In this document: one piece after another, positions 25,841 through 33,961 of the stretch
How positions within the stretch are numbered: position 1 is the stretch's first letter
Layout: every line of letters starts with the position of its first letter
Assembly: GCA_910587185.1 (NCBI GenBank)
Contig: CAJULY010000008.1
Span: 1 to 64,000 of the forward strand
Reading direction: 5' to 3'
From: an uncultured Muribaculaceae bacterium
GTDB taxonomy: Bacteria; Bacteroidota; Bacteroidia; Bacteroidales; Muribaculaceae
Length of the DNA: 64,000 bases
Notes under the pieces: model-generated
What the model was told of the DNA's origin: nothing
Databases searched by the model: none
The model's input: the letters and a program-made list of their open reading frames with translations, nothing else
Made by a program: the position numbers and the translations under genes

Positions 25841-26094
25841 ATTGTAGAGAAGTTATATTTTACGGGTTATATCCTTTAAACAAGGATGTTTATATATGCT
25901 GTCGGTCAGAGACCGTTTGTTTTCAGGTCAAGAGGGAATTCCCATGGCGGGGATTCCGGTATTTTAATGTGCAGTGCGGCTGTCCGGACGCACTGAGCCG
26001 GGAGAAGAGAAAAAGACGGGCGGCGATAGAATTCTTTGCGGCAATCGCCGCCCGTCATGATCATCTTTTATTTTTTGTTAATTGTCACTACTTG
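25841..26094. other. intergenic region between stalk and anchor genes
   Basis: No gene. The 254 bp hold the stem-loop at 26010-26056 and, further down, a stretch with GGTCAGAGACCG (25903-25914) that could fold into a weak hairpin. Confidence 0.6.
26010..26056 (-). terminator. strong hairpin between stalk and minor-subunit genes
   Basis: GACGGGCGGCGAT (26015-26027) is perfectly complementary to ATCGCCGCCCGTC (26044-26056). Read on the minus strand, the stem is followed by TTTTTCTC. It would terminate or attenuate transcription after the Mfa1-type gene, leaving read-through for the minor subunits. Confidence 0.8.
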
Positions 26095-28119
26095 TCAAAG
26101 TTCTATATCCTGCTGGTTGACAATACGCCAGTTGAGAATATTCAGAGTGTATCTGATCCAGTATGCATTGGATTCCATCGGAGTCACGATAGGAGCATCG
26201 GGGTTGAGAATACCGGAAGCGAGGCCTGATATACTTTTTATGTTCAAGTCATATACATGGTTACGTACAAGGCCGAAATCTCCGGCTGTAACCCTTTTCC
26301 AGTCTATCTTACCACCCTCGGTTCCATCGGTAGTGGGGAAGCCGGCTGTATTCTCATAGTATCCGAGATGACGGATGGGAATTGTGAAATAAGCCATACC
26401 GTTAGTATAAGCATGTGCATATCTGAGCTGTCCGGCAAGCTGGCGGTTTACATAGGAAAGAGCTGCGTCTTTGTTGTCATTGGTTATAGGTTGCCATTTG
26501 GATGAATTTTGAGGCTTGTAATAAATAACATTATTACCGGGCGCAGTCAGCTGAAGTGTTACAAGTTCTTCGGAAAGCTTGACATCTGTCAGGTCACGGA
26601 TTGCCTTGGACGGATGCGCAATTTCAAATGTCACACCGGCGGGAATGTCTGCTGAAGCGTGTAGCGGAACGATATCAGTTCCATTATTATAACCGATGAC
26701 ATTCTGAGTAGAAAGCATTTTATTATACAAACTCGTTTCTCCGGCCGGAGTATTGGTCTGTGCAAAGAACAGACTGCCGGAATAAATATAGAAGGTCGTA
26801 TTGGCATCGAGATCAGTACCATTATGTGTGACCTTATATTTGCCGACTATGACAGCTGAGGGGGCAGCAGCCTTGGGATTACGGTTTATTTCAGGATTGA
26901 AGGCATTTTCACCCATTGTGTTTTCGAGAGCATAACGTGCAGCGGATTTCCATGTAGTTGCAGCGTCAAACGCGAGAATTGGTGTACCGATTCCGGGTTT
27001 ATAGCCGGTCTGTCCTATCGTTCCTGTGGGTGGGTTGGTCGTAAGCTGGTTATAGCTGTAATATTTAAGCAGGAAAGGATAATTGGGGTTCTGGTCTTTC
27101 GACACACCGGCCCCGAGCTGACATCCGTTCTCCGTCGGATGGTCGGTAACATCGGAGATGTCATCTGACACCGAAGGGAAGGTCGTTCCATAATAACCCG
27201 GGGAACAAGTCCAATATGAACGGCGGTTTTGCTCATCATTCCATGATGTCCAGGTTCCAAGCATATTATCAATATCACTTTGGCTGGGAACAGGCGCATC
27301 ATCACCATCAGTTGTTGAAAAACGCTTGATGGCATACATATCGGGCGCGTCTGCGGTTATGCCCCATGCCTCCGGCACAAATGTGAGAGTATAGTCACCC
27401 TCATTACAAGTTTTGACTGCTCCGGCGGCGATTGCAAAGTTTACTTTGGCGGCATAGCGCTCTATAAAGATTTCAACCACATTTTTACCCGTGGCTTTAT
27501 TTGCCTCTTCCTCGCTTGTGAACAGCTGTCCTTTCTGAATCGGCGCGCCAACTATCTTGACTCCGCTTGCACCGGAAATCTTACTCGTGCCATAATAGAC
27601 GGAATTGTTCATCGCAAAATTGCCGTTATTGCACATATAAGCGCTTCTTTTCTTGTTTCTCAATCCGTTCAGGTCGGTTATTGCGGCTTTACCGGAACTT
27701 ACATCATCAAACGCAACCGGATTGGCAAAGCAAACAACGTAAGCCGGCATGTTTTCGCCTTGTGTAACCTCTACCTTGACAGTCGCCGTTGCGATTTGAC
27801 CGACATTGGGATAAGTTGAATTTCCGGCATTTGAATCTGTAGTAACATTAGTGATTACAGGAGTCTGATAAATCTCTTCGCCTGCGGCATTATAGAACTT
27901 GAAATACATTTCATGTATCGCATTCTCATAACCCTCACCGTCACGAAAATTATCACTTTTGTTGTCAGCTTTGCTACCGGAATGAGCGTCACGGATAGCT
28001 ACTTGCATGTAGAACGTCTGATCCGTTTCTGCAACGTCGGATTCTACACCCAACTCGTCGCTGGAGCAGCTTGAGAATATCATGGCTGCTAAAGCGGGTA
28101 AATAAAATAGTTTTTTCAT
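26095..28119 (-). CDS. Mfa1-family major fimbrillin (stalk subunit)
   Basis: A 674-aa lipoprotein precursor with signal MKKLFYLPALAAMIFSSC (Cys 18), as in Bacteroidales type V pilins, which are lipidated, exported and then trimmed by an arginine- or lysine-specific protease. The N-terminal domain has FYMQVAIRDAH; the middle has Gly/Ser/Thr-rich insertions. The C-terminus ends LNILNWRIVNQQDIEL, a probable A1'-type donor tail. It is larger than Mfa1 of Porphyromonas, so it may carry extra domains. It follows a leader containing a repeated 18-bp motif and is the only member with its own strong downstream hairpin. Confidence 0.88.
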   Translation of the reverse strand: MKKLFYLPALAAMIFSSCSSDELGVESDVAETDQTFYMQVAIRDAHSGSKADNKSDNFRDGEGYENAIHEMYFKFYNAAGEEIYQTPVITNVTTDSNAGNSTYPNVGQIATATVKVEVTQGENMPAYVVCFANPVAFDDVSSGKAAITDLNGLRNKKRSAYMCNNGNFAMNNSVYYGTSKISGASGVKIVGAPIQKGQLFTSEEEANKATGKNVVEIFIERYAAKVNFAIAAGAVKTCNEGDYTLTFVPEAWGITADAPDMYAIKRFSTTDGDDAPVPSQSDIDNMLGTWTSWNDEQNRRSYWTCSPGYYGTTFPSVSDDISDVTDHPTENGCQLGAGVSKDQNPNYPFLLKYYSYNQLTTNPPTGTIGQTGYKPGIGTPILAFDAATTWKSAARYALENTMGENAFNPEINRNPKAAAPSAVIVGKYKVTHNGTDLDANTTFYIYSGSLFFAQTNTPAGETSLYNKMLSTQNVIGYNNGTDIVPLHASADIPAGVTFEIAHPSKAIRDLTDVKLSEELVTLQLTAPGNNVIYYKPQNSSKWQPITNDNKDAALSYVNRQLAGQLRYAHAYTNGMAYFTIPIRHLGYYENTAGFPTTDGTEGGKIDWKRVTAGDFGLVRNHVYDLNIKSISGLASGILNPDAPIVTPMESNAYWIRYTLNILNWRIVNQQDIEL

Positions 28120-28174
28120 AAGATTAATAAAATGTTATTGATTGTTATTGACTTTCCTACGTAAATCGAGGAGT

Positions 28175-28211
28175 TTGGTTTAATTATTTGAGAGTGGTTT
28201 TATTATCTGAG
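28175..28211 (-). repeat. 18-bp repeat in leader of Mfa1-type gene
   Basis: TTGGTTTAATTATTTGAG (28175-28192) is identical to 30245-30262 upstream of the first fimbrial gene. A diverged copy GGTTTTATTATCTGAG follows at 28196-28211. Both lie on the untranslated side of a fimbrial gene. Confidence 0.75.
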
Positions 28212-28214
28212 ATT

Positions 28215-29633
28215 TCAGGGAAGTTGCTGAAGGGTCTCGGCTGCCTGACTCACGCCCATCGACTGAGCCTTGCGGAGAAGAGTTTTGGCTGCTTCATAGT
28301 TTTTCTTGCGCACCTCGAGAGCGGCGCGGGCATAGACAGCCTCGGCAGAGTCGCCTGCCTTAGTCAGATAGCGTGTAGCGGCCTCGTTGTCGCCTCGGCG
28401 CATGGCGGCGTTGGCGGCGTTAAGGTTGGCCAGCGGGTCAGCGGGGAACATGCGGACGGCCGTCTCATAGACTTCGGTGAACTCGGGGGTGCCGGGCGCA
28501 TATTCGGCGGCAAGCATGTAGAACTCGTCAAGATCGAGGTTCTGCGGACGTTCCTGAAGCACGCGGCGTATCTCGTTGACGTCGGAGTAGTGACGCAGTG
28601 TGTAGGAAATGCGGTAGTCGGTGTGACGTAGGCCGGGATAGACGTTTTCGAGAAGGAAGCGGTATTCCTCGGGATATGTGGATTTGATTCGCCATTCCTT
28701 GGCGTCGGGAGCAAGATCAGAATCTATGTCTGCGAGAATCCGGGCCTTGTGCTCGAGATTGGAGCTTTCGACGTAGCGACGGAGACCGGCCCAGTCTTCG
28801 GGATCGAATTCGGTGGTCATCACTCCGGCGGGGAAGTTGTAGAGACGATCGACGTACTCTTTTACCGAGGCTGTACGCTCGCGGGCGAGGCGCACGTTGT
28901 TGTCCCACGGACCTTCGGGCGATGCGAAGCCTTTGAGCCATACGGAGGTCACGCTGGCGTCGCGGTCGTTCTTGACGGTGTCGATCGAGGCTATGATCTT
29001 GCCGAGTTCGGCGGAGTTGGTGCGGTAGTCAGGCAGGATCTTGCTGACGTTGACGGGGAACTCGACGTAGGCCGATCCATGGATCTCGCGGGTTTTCTGC
29101 GCCTTGGGAGCGGGAACCACATAGACGAGCTCGGGGAACCAGGGGCCGTTGTAGGTGCCGAGGCGGTCGGTTTCGGAGGCGAGGAGATGGCGGCAGCAGC
29201 CGTAGTCGTCGCGACGAACAACGAGGTCGGCGCCGTTCATCCACTCCTTATAAGGTATTACCTGCGAGTAATCGAATTCGGCGGGAGCCTGCGAAGCCTT
29301 GAAGAAGGTTTCGGAGGGGCCGGATATCATGTTGTTGCCGGAGGAGCGCTGATACTGGTAGTAGCGGGTGCGGCCATAGACGCCTACGGCCGGAAGGGCC
29401 ACGGAGTCGGAGCCGTTGACAAGGACGGGAGTGAGAAGCACTGCCTGGTTTGCCTTTACGTCAAGTTCCTTAAGGCCGAGAAGCATGTCGATTTTCATAT
29501 AGTCGCCCGACTGCTCCATCTGCATTTTCGAGGCAGGGACGCCGGGTGCGGCGAAGGAGGCGGCAGAGGCAGACTGGCCGGCGCAGGCCATGGCCACGCC
29601 GCAGAGAAGTATGGTTGCTGTTCTCTTTTTCAT
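28215..29633 (-). CDS. DUF3868 / OmpA-like fimbrial locus protein
   Basis: A 472-aa exported protein with signal MKKRTATILLCGVAMACAGQSASA. The N-terminal half matches the DUF3868 style of fimbrial-locus proteins, with VYGRTRYYQYQRS. A central part resembles an OmpA-C domain (SVWLKGFASPEGPWDNNVRLARERTASV), which binds peptidoglycan. The C-terminal ~110 residues look like TPR-type helices (NLNAANAAMRRGDNEAATRYL). It is adjacent to the DUF3575 gene and probably helps to hold the fimbrial assembly in the outer membrane or envelope. Confidence 0.85.
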   Translation of the reverse strand: MKKRTATILLCGVAMACAGQSASAASFAAPGVPASKMQMEQSGDYMKIDMLLGLKELDVKANQAVLLTPVLVNGSDSVALPAVGVYGRTRYYQYQRSSGNNMISGPSETFFKASQAPAEFDYSQVIPYKEWMNGADLVVRRDDYGCCRHLLASETDRLGTYNGPWFPELVYVVPAPKAQKTREIHGSAYVEFPVNVSKILPDYRTNSAELGKIIASIDTVKNDRDASVTSVWLKGFASPEGPWDNNVRLARERTASVKEYVDRLYNFPAGVMTTEFDPEDWAGLRRYVESSNLEHKARILADIDSDLAPDAKEWRIKSTYPEEYRFLLENVYPGLRHTDYRISYTLRHYSDVNEIRRVLQERPQNLDLDEFYMLAAEYAPGTPEFTEVYETAVRMFPADPLANLNAANAAMRRGDNEAATRYLTKAGDSAEAVYARAALEVRKKNYEAAKTLLRKAQSMGVSQAAETLQQLP

Positions 29634-29645
29634 AGTCAGAAAGAT

Positions 29646-30230
29646 TTAAAATACATAAACCATGTTGATGGCGGCCTTTGTGGGCCCCACATAGTTGTGG
29701 ACGCGGTCGGATTCCACTTTTCGTCCGCAGCCGGCACACTCGAAGCGGTCGTAGCGGGTGTAGGCCCAGCCGAAACCGATCTCAGCCTCGATATTCCAGT
29801 GCTTTCCGAGAATCCACGAATATCCGTAGGAGATTCCGGCTCCGGCAAACCATCCCTGGAAGCGGGAGTCCTTCAGGCGGCGGAAGTCGGTGTTGAGGAA
29901 CTTGACGTGGCCGTCCCAACCACCTATATTATACTGTCCGCCGTGGAGGTGCATGCCTACGAAATGACCGGCCATGCGGTCGCAGAACCAGTAACGGACG
30001 CCGGGCTGCACATACCAGTGCTTCCACTTGCGGTCGTGGCTCAGGTTCCAGGCATTGAAACTTGCGGGGACGTCGAGGGACCATTTCGGGGCGATCCCAA
30101 GTTCAATTCCGAGATTCGGGTTCAGCAAAGCATCGCCTATAAGATTGGTTTTCAATGCAACCTTCTGCCCCACAGCCGCCGACGACAGCGACAGGGCGAT
30201 GCATAACATCACAAATTTTATAGATTTCAT
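29646..30230 (-). CDS. DUF3575 outer-membrane-type fimbrial protein
   Basis: A 194-aa protein with a cleavable signal (MKSIKFVMLCIALSLSSAAVG). The rest is rich in aromatic-ended beta strands (ISYGYSWILGKHWNIEAEIG) and ends in Phe (INMVYVF), typical of an outer-membrane beta barrel. It matches the DUF3575 family that opens type V fimbrial loci. CECxGC-type Cys pairs (FECAGCGRK) are seen in one loop. It is the first gene of the operon and lies 12 bp before the DUF3868 gene. Confidence 0.87.
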   Translation of the reverse strand: MKSIKFVMLCIALSLSSAAVGQKVALKTNLIGDALLNPNLGIELGIAPKWSLDVPASFNAWNLSHDRKWKHWYVQPGVRYWFCDRMAGHFVGMHLHGGQYNIGGWDGHVKFLNTDFRRLKDSRFQGWFAGAGISYGYSWILGKHWNIEAEIGFGWAYTRYDRFECAGCGRKVESDRVHNYVGPTKAAINMVYVF

Positions 30231-30244
30231 CTATAATTACTATA

Positions 30245-30275
30245 TTGGTTTAATTATTTGAGGTTTAATTATTTT
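30245..30275 (-). repeat. 18-bp repeat in leader of fimbrial operon
   Basis: TTGGTTTAATTATTTGAG (30245-30262) is identical to 28175-28192. A second partial copy GGTTTAATTATT directly follows (30262-30273). Confidence 0.75.
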
Positions 30276-30372
30276 CCTTTGTGTATCCGGCTCAAAAGCC
30301 GCATAAGGTAAAGCACGGCACCTCCGGTTCAGACGTTCAGATTACAAACGTAAACCGGAAATTTCCGCAATG

Positions 30373-30411
30373 CAAAGATAATACAAGAGGAGGTGTTTAC
30401 CGCCCCCCCCC
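30373..30411 (-). promoter_or_regulatory. fimbrial operon promoter with C9 tract at -33
   Basis: On the minus strand the -7 box is TATCTTTG (30380-30373). The run of nine C on the plus strand (30403-30411) begins 22 bp upstream of it, exactly where the -33 element should be; no TTG is present. Length change of this homopolymer would alter promoter spacing, a classic phase-variation layout. The predicted leader is about 135 nt. Confidence 0.6.
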
Positions 30412-30510
30412 GTTAATTTTTGTTAATTTTTCCAAGTTTTTTTGAACCGTTAAATTTGGTCGCCTTTTCGGCGAATTTTTTCGACAGAATTCACAATTGT
30501 AAACTTAAAA

Positions 30511-30565
30511 AGAGTGACTTCTGACTTGTCAGACAAGTCGGACAGGTCAGACCCGGTCAGACCAA
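30511..30565 (-). repeat. GTCYGACYY decanucleotide repeats after murI
   Basis: Read on the minus strand there are four to five units of about 9-10 bp: GTCTGACCGG, GTCTGACCT, GTCCGACTT, GTCTGACAA. They resemble the larger array at 55731-55840 on the plus strand. It lies at the 3' end of murI, overlapping its stop codon. Confidence 0.6.
30523..30539 (-). terminator. short hairpin after murI
   Basis: GACTTGTC (30523-30530) pairs with GACAAGTC (30532-30539), essentially without loop; on the minus strand CTCTTTTTAAG follows about 10 nt later. It overlaps a decanucleotide repeat cluster (30511-30565), so its terminator role is uncertain. Confidence 0.35.
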
Positions 30566-31408
30566 ATCGATGTGGTTGGCTGTGATCTCTTCGCCGAGAA
30601 AAATCCGGGCGAGGCGACTGAAAGACTCGGGGTTCTCTGTTGTCAGACAGGTGGTTGAACCTCCGCGGGTGCATCGACGCTCCATCTCGGGGTGTCGGAC
30701 GAAATAATCGGCAAGCGAATCGGCCACAATCTCGCCCTGGGTGACCACACGGGCTCCCTCGGGGACGTAGCAGCGTATCTTGTCGTATAGCAAAGGATAA
30801 TGTGTGCAGGCGAGAAGCACGGTGTCAATGTCGGAATTCTTCGCGAACAGCGCATCAACATATTTTTTGACGAAATAATCGGCTCCGGGAGCGGCTGACT
30901 CTTCATTCTCGACAAGAGGAACCAGCATGGGACACTCCTGGGAAACGGTTGTGAACGAGGGATAGAGCTTGCCTATCTCCATGTCGTAGGAACGCGAACG
31001 GACGGTTCCGTTGGTGCCCATGACCCCAACTACGCCTGTGGAACTCATCTCTCCGACCTTCTCGACCGTGGGGCGGATCACGCCGAGAACGCGGCGCGTG
31101 GGATCGATCAGCGGCAGATCGTTGCGCTGGATCGAACGGAGGGCCTTGGCCGACGCGGTGTTGCATGCGAGAATCACGAGCGGGCATCCCCGGGCGAAAA
31201 GATAGCGCACGGCCTCGAGCGTGAAGCGATAGACCACATCGAAAGAGCGCGGACCGTAGGGGGCGCGGGCATTGTCGCCGAGATAGAGATAGTCGTAGAG
31301 AGGGAGGCGTTCGCGGATGCGGCGGAGAATGGACAGGCCCCCGTAGCCGGAGTCAAACACTCCGATGGGGCCGGAAAAAGATAACTTTGCTTCCTCGGAT
31401 GGTTCCAT
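30557..31408 (-). CDS. murI: glutamate racemase
   Basis: A 283-aa racemase that makes D-glutamate for peptidoglycan. Both catalytic Cys are visible: LACNTASAKAL (first) and LLACTHYPLL (second). The N-terminus IGVFDSGYGGLSIL contains the DSG substrate loop. ATG at 31408 is used because an in-frame TTG at 31444 lies inside the -33 TTTG of a strong promoter (31414-31445). That promoter would start transcription at the ATG, so the mRNA may be leaderless. Confidence 0.95.
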   Translation of the reverse strand: MEPSEEAKLSFSGPIGVFDSGYGGLSILRRIRERLPLYDYLYLGDNARAPYGPRSFDVVYRFTLEAVRYLFARGCPLVILACNTASAKALRSIQRNDLPLIDPTRRVLGVIRPTVEKVGEMSSTGVVGVMGTNGTVRSRSYDMEIGKLYPSFTTVSQECPMLVPLVENEESAAPGADYFVKKYVDALFAKNSDIDTVLLACTHYPLLYDKIRCYVPEGARVVTQGEIVADSLADYFVRHPEMERRCTRGGSTTCLTTENPESFSRLARIFLGEEITANHIDLV

Positions 31409-31413
31409 GGGAG

Positions 31414-31445
31414 CAAAGTTATGAATTATGGACGGGGATTGCAAA
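31414..31445 (-). promoter_or_regulatory. murI promoter, possibly leaderless
   Basis: On the minus strand TTTG (31445-31442) and TAACTTTG (31421-31414) are 20 bp apart, a perfect consensus. The ATG at 31408 lies only 5 bp after the -7 box. Confidence 0.75.
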
Positions 31446-31450
31446 TTTTT

Positions 31451-32200
31451 TTATTTACGCGGGTCGAAGCCCTGAGCCCGGAGAGCGTCGAGCATGTTGT
31501 AGTTCATGGCCTCGACATAGTAGGAGATTATGTGCGTGGCCCAGTCGTTGGTTGTTTTCGAACCGGTACGCACGGCGTTGTAAGCCGTCACTTCGGCGTC
31601 ATATTTCTCCAGCGCGTTCACGAGGGGAAGATCGTCGCTGTATTTATTATTGTGGACCATCGCCTCGCGCGGCTGCTTCGGTTTCAGGTCGGGCATTTCG
31701 CGAGGAACACCTATCGCGAGTCCGCAGACGAGATACACTCCCTGAGGCAACCGCAAAAGCGAGGAAATTTCGGCAGGAGCGGCCGTGCGGGCATAGCCTA
31801 TGCAACACGTGCCGAGTCCGAGGGCTCCGGCGGCCGTTACCGCGCTCATCATGGCGAGGGCCGCATCGACAGTGCCGACGATTAGCCCGTCGGCCGTGGA
31901 TGTGAACGGGGGCATGGCGACATCCTTCACTCCCGACATCAGGGTAATCTTGTGGAAGTCGGCGCAGAAAGCAAGGAAACGAGAGCATGTCTTTATCTGT
32001 TTCTGGCCCGTCAGCTCATAAAGTTTCAGCTTGAGCTCCTGGTCATCAATGTCGATAACCGAAAACTGCTGGCCGTTATAGCTCGTCGGGGTGTTTCTGA
32101 TGGCTTCGAAGATGAAGTCCATCTGTTCCTGTGTGACCGGCTCACGCTCGTAGCGCCTGATACTGCGGCGCTCCATCATTGTCTCTTTTACGCTTTTCAT
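31451..32200 (-). CDS. nitroreductase family flavoprotein (NfsA-like)
   Basis: A 249-aa NAD(P)H-dependent FMN enzyme. The N-terminal ERRSIRRYEREPV is the FMN-binding segment of nitroreductases; a second contact GLGTCCIGYARTA (about 129-141) and GLAIGVPREMPDLKPKQPR match the NfsA/FRP group. It could reduce nitro compounds or quinones, or serve redox balance. It lies between murI and a rubrerythrin gene on the same strand. Confidence 0.9.
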   Translation of the reverse strand: MKSVKETMMERRSIRRYEREPVTQEQMDFIFEAIRNTPTSYNGQQFSVIDIDDQELKLKLYELTGQKQIKTCSRFLAFCADFHKITLMSGVKDVAMPPFTSTADGLIVGTVDAALAMMSAVTAAGALGLGTCCIGYARTAAPAEISSLLRLPQGVYLVCGLAIGVPREMPDLKPKQPREAMVHNNKYSDDLPLVNALEKYDAEVTAYNAVRTGSKTTNDWATHIISYYVEAMNYNMLDALRAQGFDPRK

Positions 32201-32225
32201 AGTAATTCAGTCTGATAAAACGAAA

Positions 32226-32262
32226 GACAGCTGCAAAAGCCTCGGGTGCCGTCACAGCTGTC
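32226..32262 (-). terminator. weak hairpin between rubrerythrin and nitroreductase
   Basis: GACAGCTG (32226-32233) pairs with CAGCTGTC (32255-32262) over 8 bp. On the minus strand CTTTCG follows, so the T run is short. Confidence 0.4.
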
Positions 32263-32278
32263 GTTAAAAAAGTCGGAA

Positions 32279-32821
32279 TCAATAGTTCTGAGGCTTGATT
32301 TCGAAATAAGCCTGGGGATGTGAGCAGACGGGACAGATCGCCGGCGCCTTTTTGCCGATAACGATGTGGCCGCAGTTCATGCACTGCCAGATTGTGTCCT
32401 GATCGCGGGAGAAGACAAGACCGCCTTCAATGTTGGCTATCAGTTTGCGGTAGCGTTCCTCATGTTCTTTCTCGATCTTTCCAACCATCTCGAAGAGAGC
32501 GGCGATTCTGGTGAAACCTTCCTCGCGGGCATCCTCGGCCATGCGGGCATACATATCGGTCCATTCGAAATGTTCGCCGCCGGCGGCATCTTCGAGATTG
32601 ACGAGCGTTTCAGGCACGTCGCCTCCGTGGAGAGTCTTGAACCACAGCTTGGCGTGGGCCATTTCATTATGGGCTGTCTCCTCGAAAATCTGTGCTATCT
32701 GCTCGTAACCGTCCTTGCGGGCTTTCTTTGCATAGAAAGTATATTTATTACGGGCCATTGATTCACCGGCAAATGCCTCCTGGAGGTTCTGCTCGGTCTT
32801 TGTTCCTTTAAGATCTTTCAT
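32279..32821 (-). CDS. rubrerythrin (classical order)
   Basis: A 180-aa peroxide reductase with a ferritin-like diiron domain first (residues about 1-135, ESMARNKY, then EETAHNEMAHAKLW and EKEHEERY) and a C-terminal rubredoxin domain (CMNCGHIVIGKKAPAICPVC) from about 147. Rubrerythrins reduce H2O2 to water using electrons from rubredoxin and NADH; typical of anaerobes. It is the first of two rubrerythrin-type genes here, the next with inverted domain order. Confidence 0.94.
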   Translation of the reverse strand: MKDLKGTKTEQNLQEAFAGESMARNKYTFYAKKARKDGYEQIAQIFEETAHNEMAHAKLWFKTLHGGDVPETLVNLEDAAGGEHFEWTDMYARMAEDAREEGFTRIAALFEMVGKIEKEHEERYRKLIANIEGGLVFSRDQDTIWQCMNCGHIVIGKKAPAICPVCSHPQAYFEIKPQNY

Positions 32822-32849
32822 TGTTCTGTCTTTTGGTTATGAATTGGAT

Positions 32850-32902
32850 AAAAAAGGTGACATCCGTCACTGCAAGTCCGCAGAAATTATTCGGATGTCA
32901 CC
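32850..32902 (-). terminator. terminator of the reverse rubrerythrin gene
   Basis: On the minus strand GGTGACATCCG (32902-32892) pairs with CGGATGTCACC (32866-32856), a perfect 11-bp stem, followed by TTTTTT. Confidence 0.88.
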
Positions 32903-32915
32903 TGAGATGGCATAT

Positions 32916-33473
32916 TTATTTCTTGAAGAAACGTTTGTAGAGGCCCTGGAATCCCTGACCGTGACGCGCTTCATCCTTGGCCATTTCATGAACGGTGTCA
33001 TGGATAGCGTCGAGATTGAGTTCTTTGGCACGACGTGCAATGCGCATCTTGTCTTCGTTTGCGCCTGCTTCGGCAGCCATGCGCTTTTCGAGATTGGTCT
33101 TGGTGTCCCATACACATTCGCCAAGAAGCTCGGCAAATTTCGAAGCATGTTCGGCCTCTTCAAAAGCGTAGCGCTTGAATGCCTCGGCGATTTCGGGATA
33201 TCCCTCGCGGTCAGCCTGACGCGACATTGCGAGATACATGCCCACCTCGGTGCATTCGCCGTTGAAATGAGCTGTCAGATCAGCTTTCATCTGATCGTCG
33301 GTATCTTTAGCAACACCTATTTCGTGTTCGGTTATGAATTTGAGCTCGGCACCTTCTTCATCGGTGATTTCCTTGAATTTGCTTTTGGGAGCGCCGCAAA
33401 GAGGGCATTTTTCAGGAGCTTCGTCACCTTCGTGAACGTAACCGCATACTGTGCAGATAAATTTCTTTTTCAT
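32916..33473 (-). CDS. reverse-order rubrerythrin
   Basis: A 185-aa protein with the N-terminal rubredoxin domain CTVCGYVHEGDEAPEKCPLC (about 8-27) and the ferritin-like diiron domain after it (NGECTEVGMYL, EEAEHASKF, KDEARHGQGF). The inverted order is known for reverse rubrerythrins of clostridia, which act as NADH-linked H2O2 and O2 reductases. The gene starts 32 bp after the PerR-like gene stop and ends in a strong terminator, so the two form an operon. Confidence 0.93.
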   Translation of the reverse strand: MKKKFICTVCGYVHEGDEAPEKCPLCGAPKSKFKEITDEEGAELKFITEHEIGVAKDTDDQMKADLTAHFNGECTEVGMYLAMSRQADREGYPEIAEAFKRYAFEEAEHASKFAELLGECVWDTKTNLEKRMAAEAGANEDKMRIARRAKELNLDAIHDTVHEMAKDEARHGQGFQGLYKRFFKK

Positions 33474-33505
33474 GTTGTCAGATAAATTTACGAATTAAAT
33501 ATTAG

Positions 33506-33934
33506 TTATTGTTGAGGTTTTGAATCAATCACTTTCATGTTGCACTCACGGCATACGCCGTAGAAACTTACGCGCATCGAATCTATATTATAACCTTCGG
33601 GGAGGGCAGGAAGTTCAGTCGGAGGCAAATCAAAAATCCTTCCGCACTTCCGACAAACGAAATGGGAGTGGGGATTCGTCTCGGCATCAAGCCTCATCCC
33701 TTCGGCATCGACCGCGAAAGCGTTGATGCAACCGCTGTCGGCAAGAAGACGCGCCGTATTATATACGGTGGTGCGCGACAGAGTAGGATAATCAGGCAAG
33801 AGCGCTGAATAGACATCATCAACCGTCGGGTGACAGCGGTTCTCGACGAGATACTTCGCAACAGCTATGCGCTGAACCGAAGGGCGGACTCCCGCTCTCA
33901 TCAGAAATGTCTTTATGTCACCTGGGCAATTCAT
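33506..33934 (-). CDS. Fur/PerR-family peroxide-responsive repressor
   Basis: A 142-aa Fur-superfamily repressor. Winged helix: QRIAVAKYLVENRCHPTVDDVY and LSRTTVYNTARLLADSG. Metal-site residues include HSHFVCRKCGRIFDL and VCRECN (two CxxC pairs for structural zinc). It is followed on the same strand by a rubrerythrin gene, as is typical for PerR regulons, so peroxide sensing is more likely than iron sensing. Called PerR-like on context; a Fur function is the alternative. Confidence 0.88.
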   Translation of the reverse strand: MNCPGDIKTFLMRAGVRPSVQRIAVAKYLVENRCHPTVDDVYSALLPDYPTLSRTTVYNTARLLADSGCINAFAVDAEGMRLDAETNPHSHFVCRKCGRIFDLPPTELPALPEGYNIDSMRVSFYGVCRECNMKVIDSKPQQ

Positions 33935-33961
33935 GTTTCTATGACTCTTTTGAAATCATTA

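Noticed and set aside
28749..30206. 485-codon plus-strand open frame
   Set aside because: It is a low-complexity, Gly/Val-rich antisense reading of the DUF3868 and DUF3575 genes, which have signal peptides and recognisable domains.
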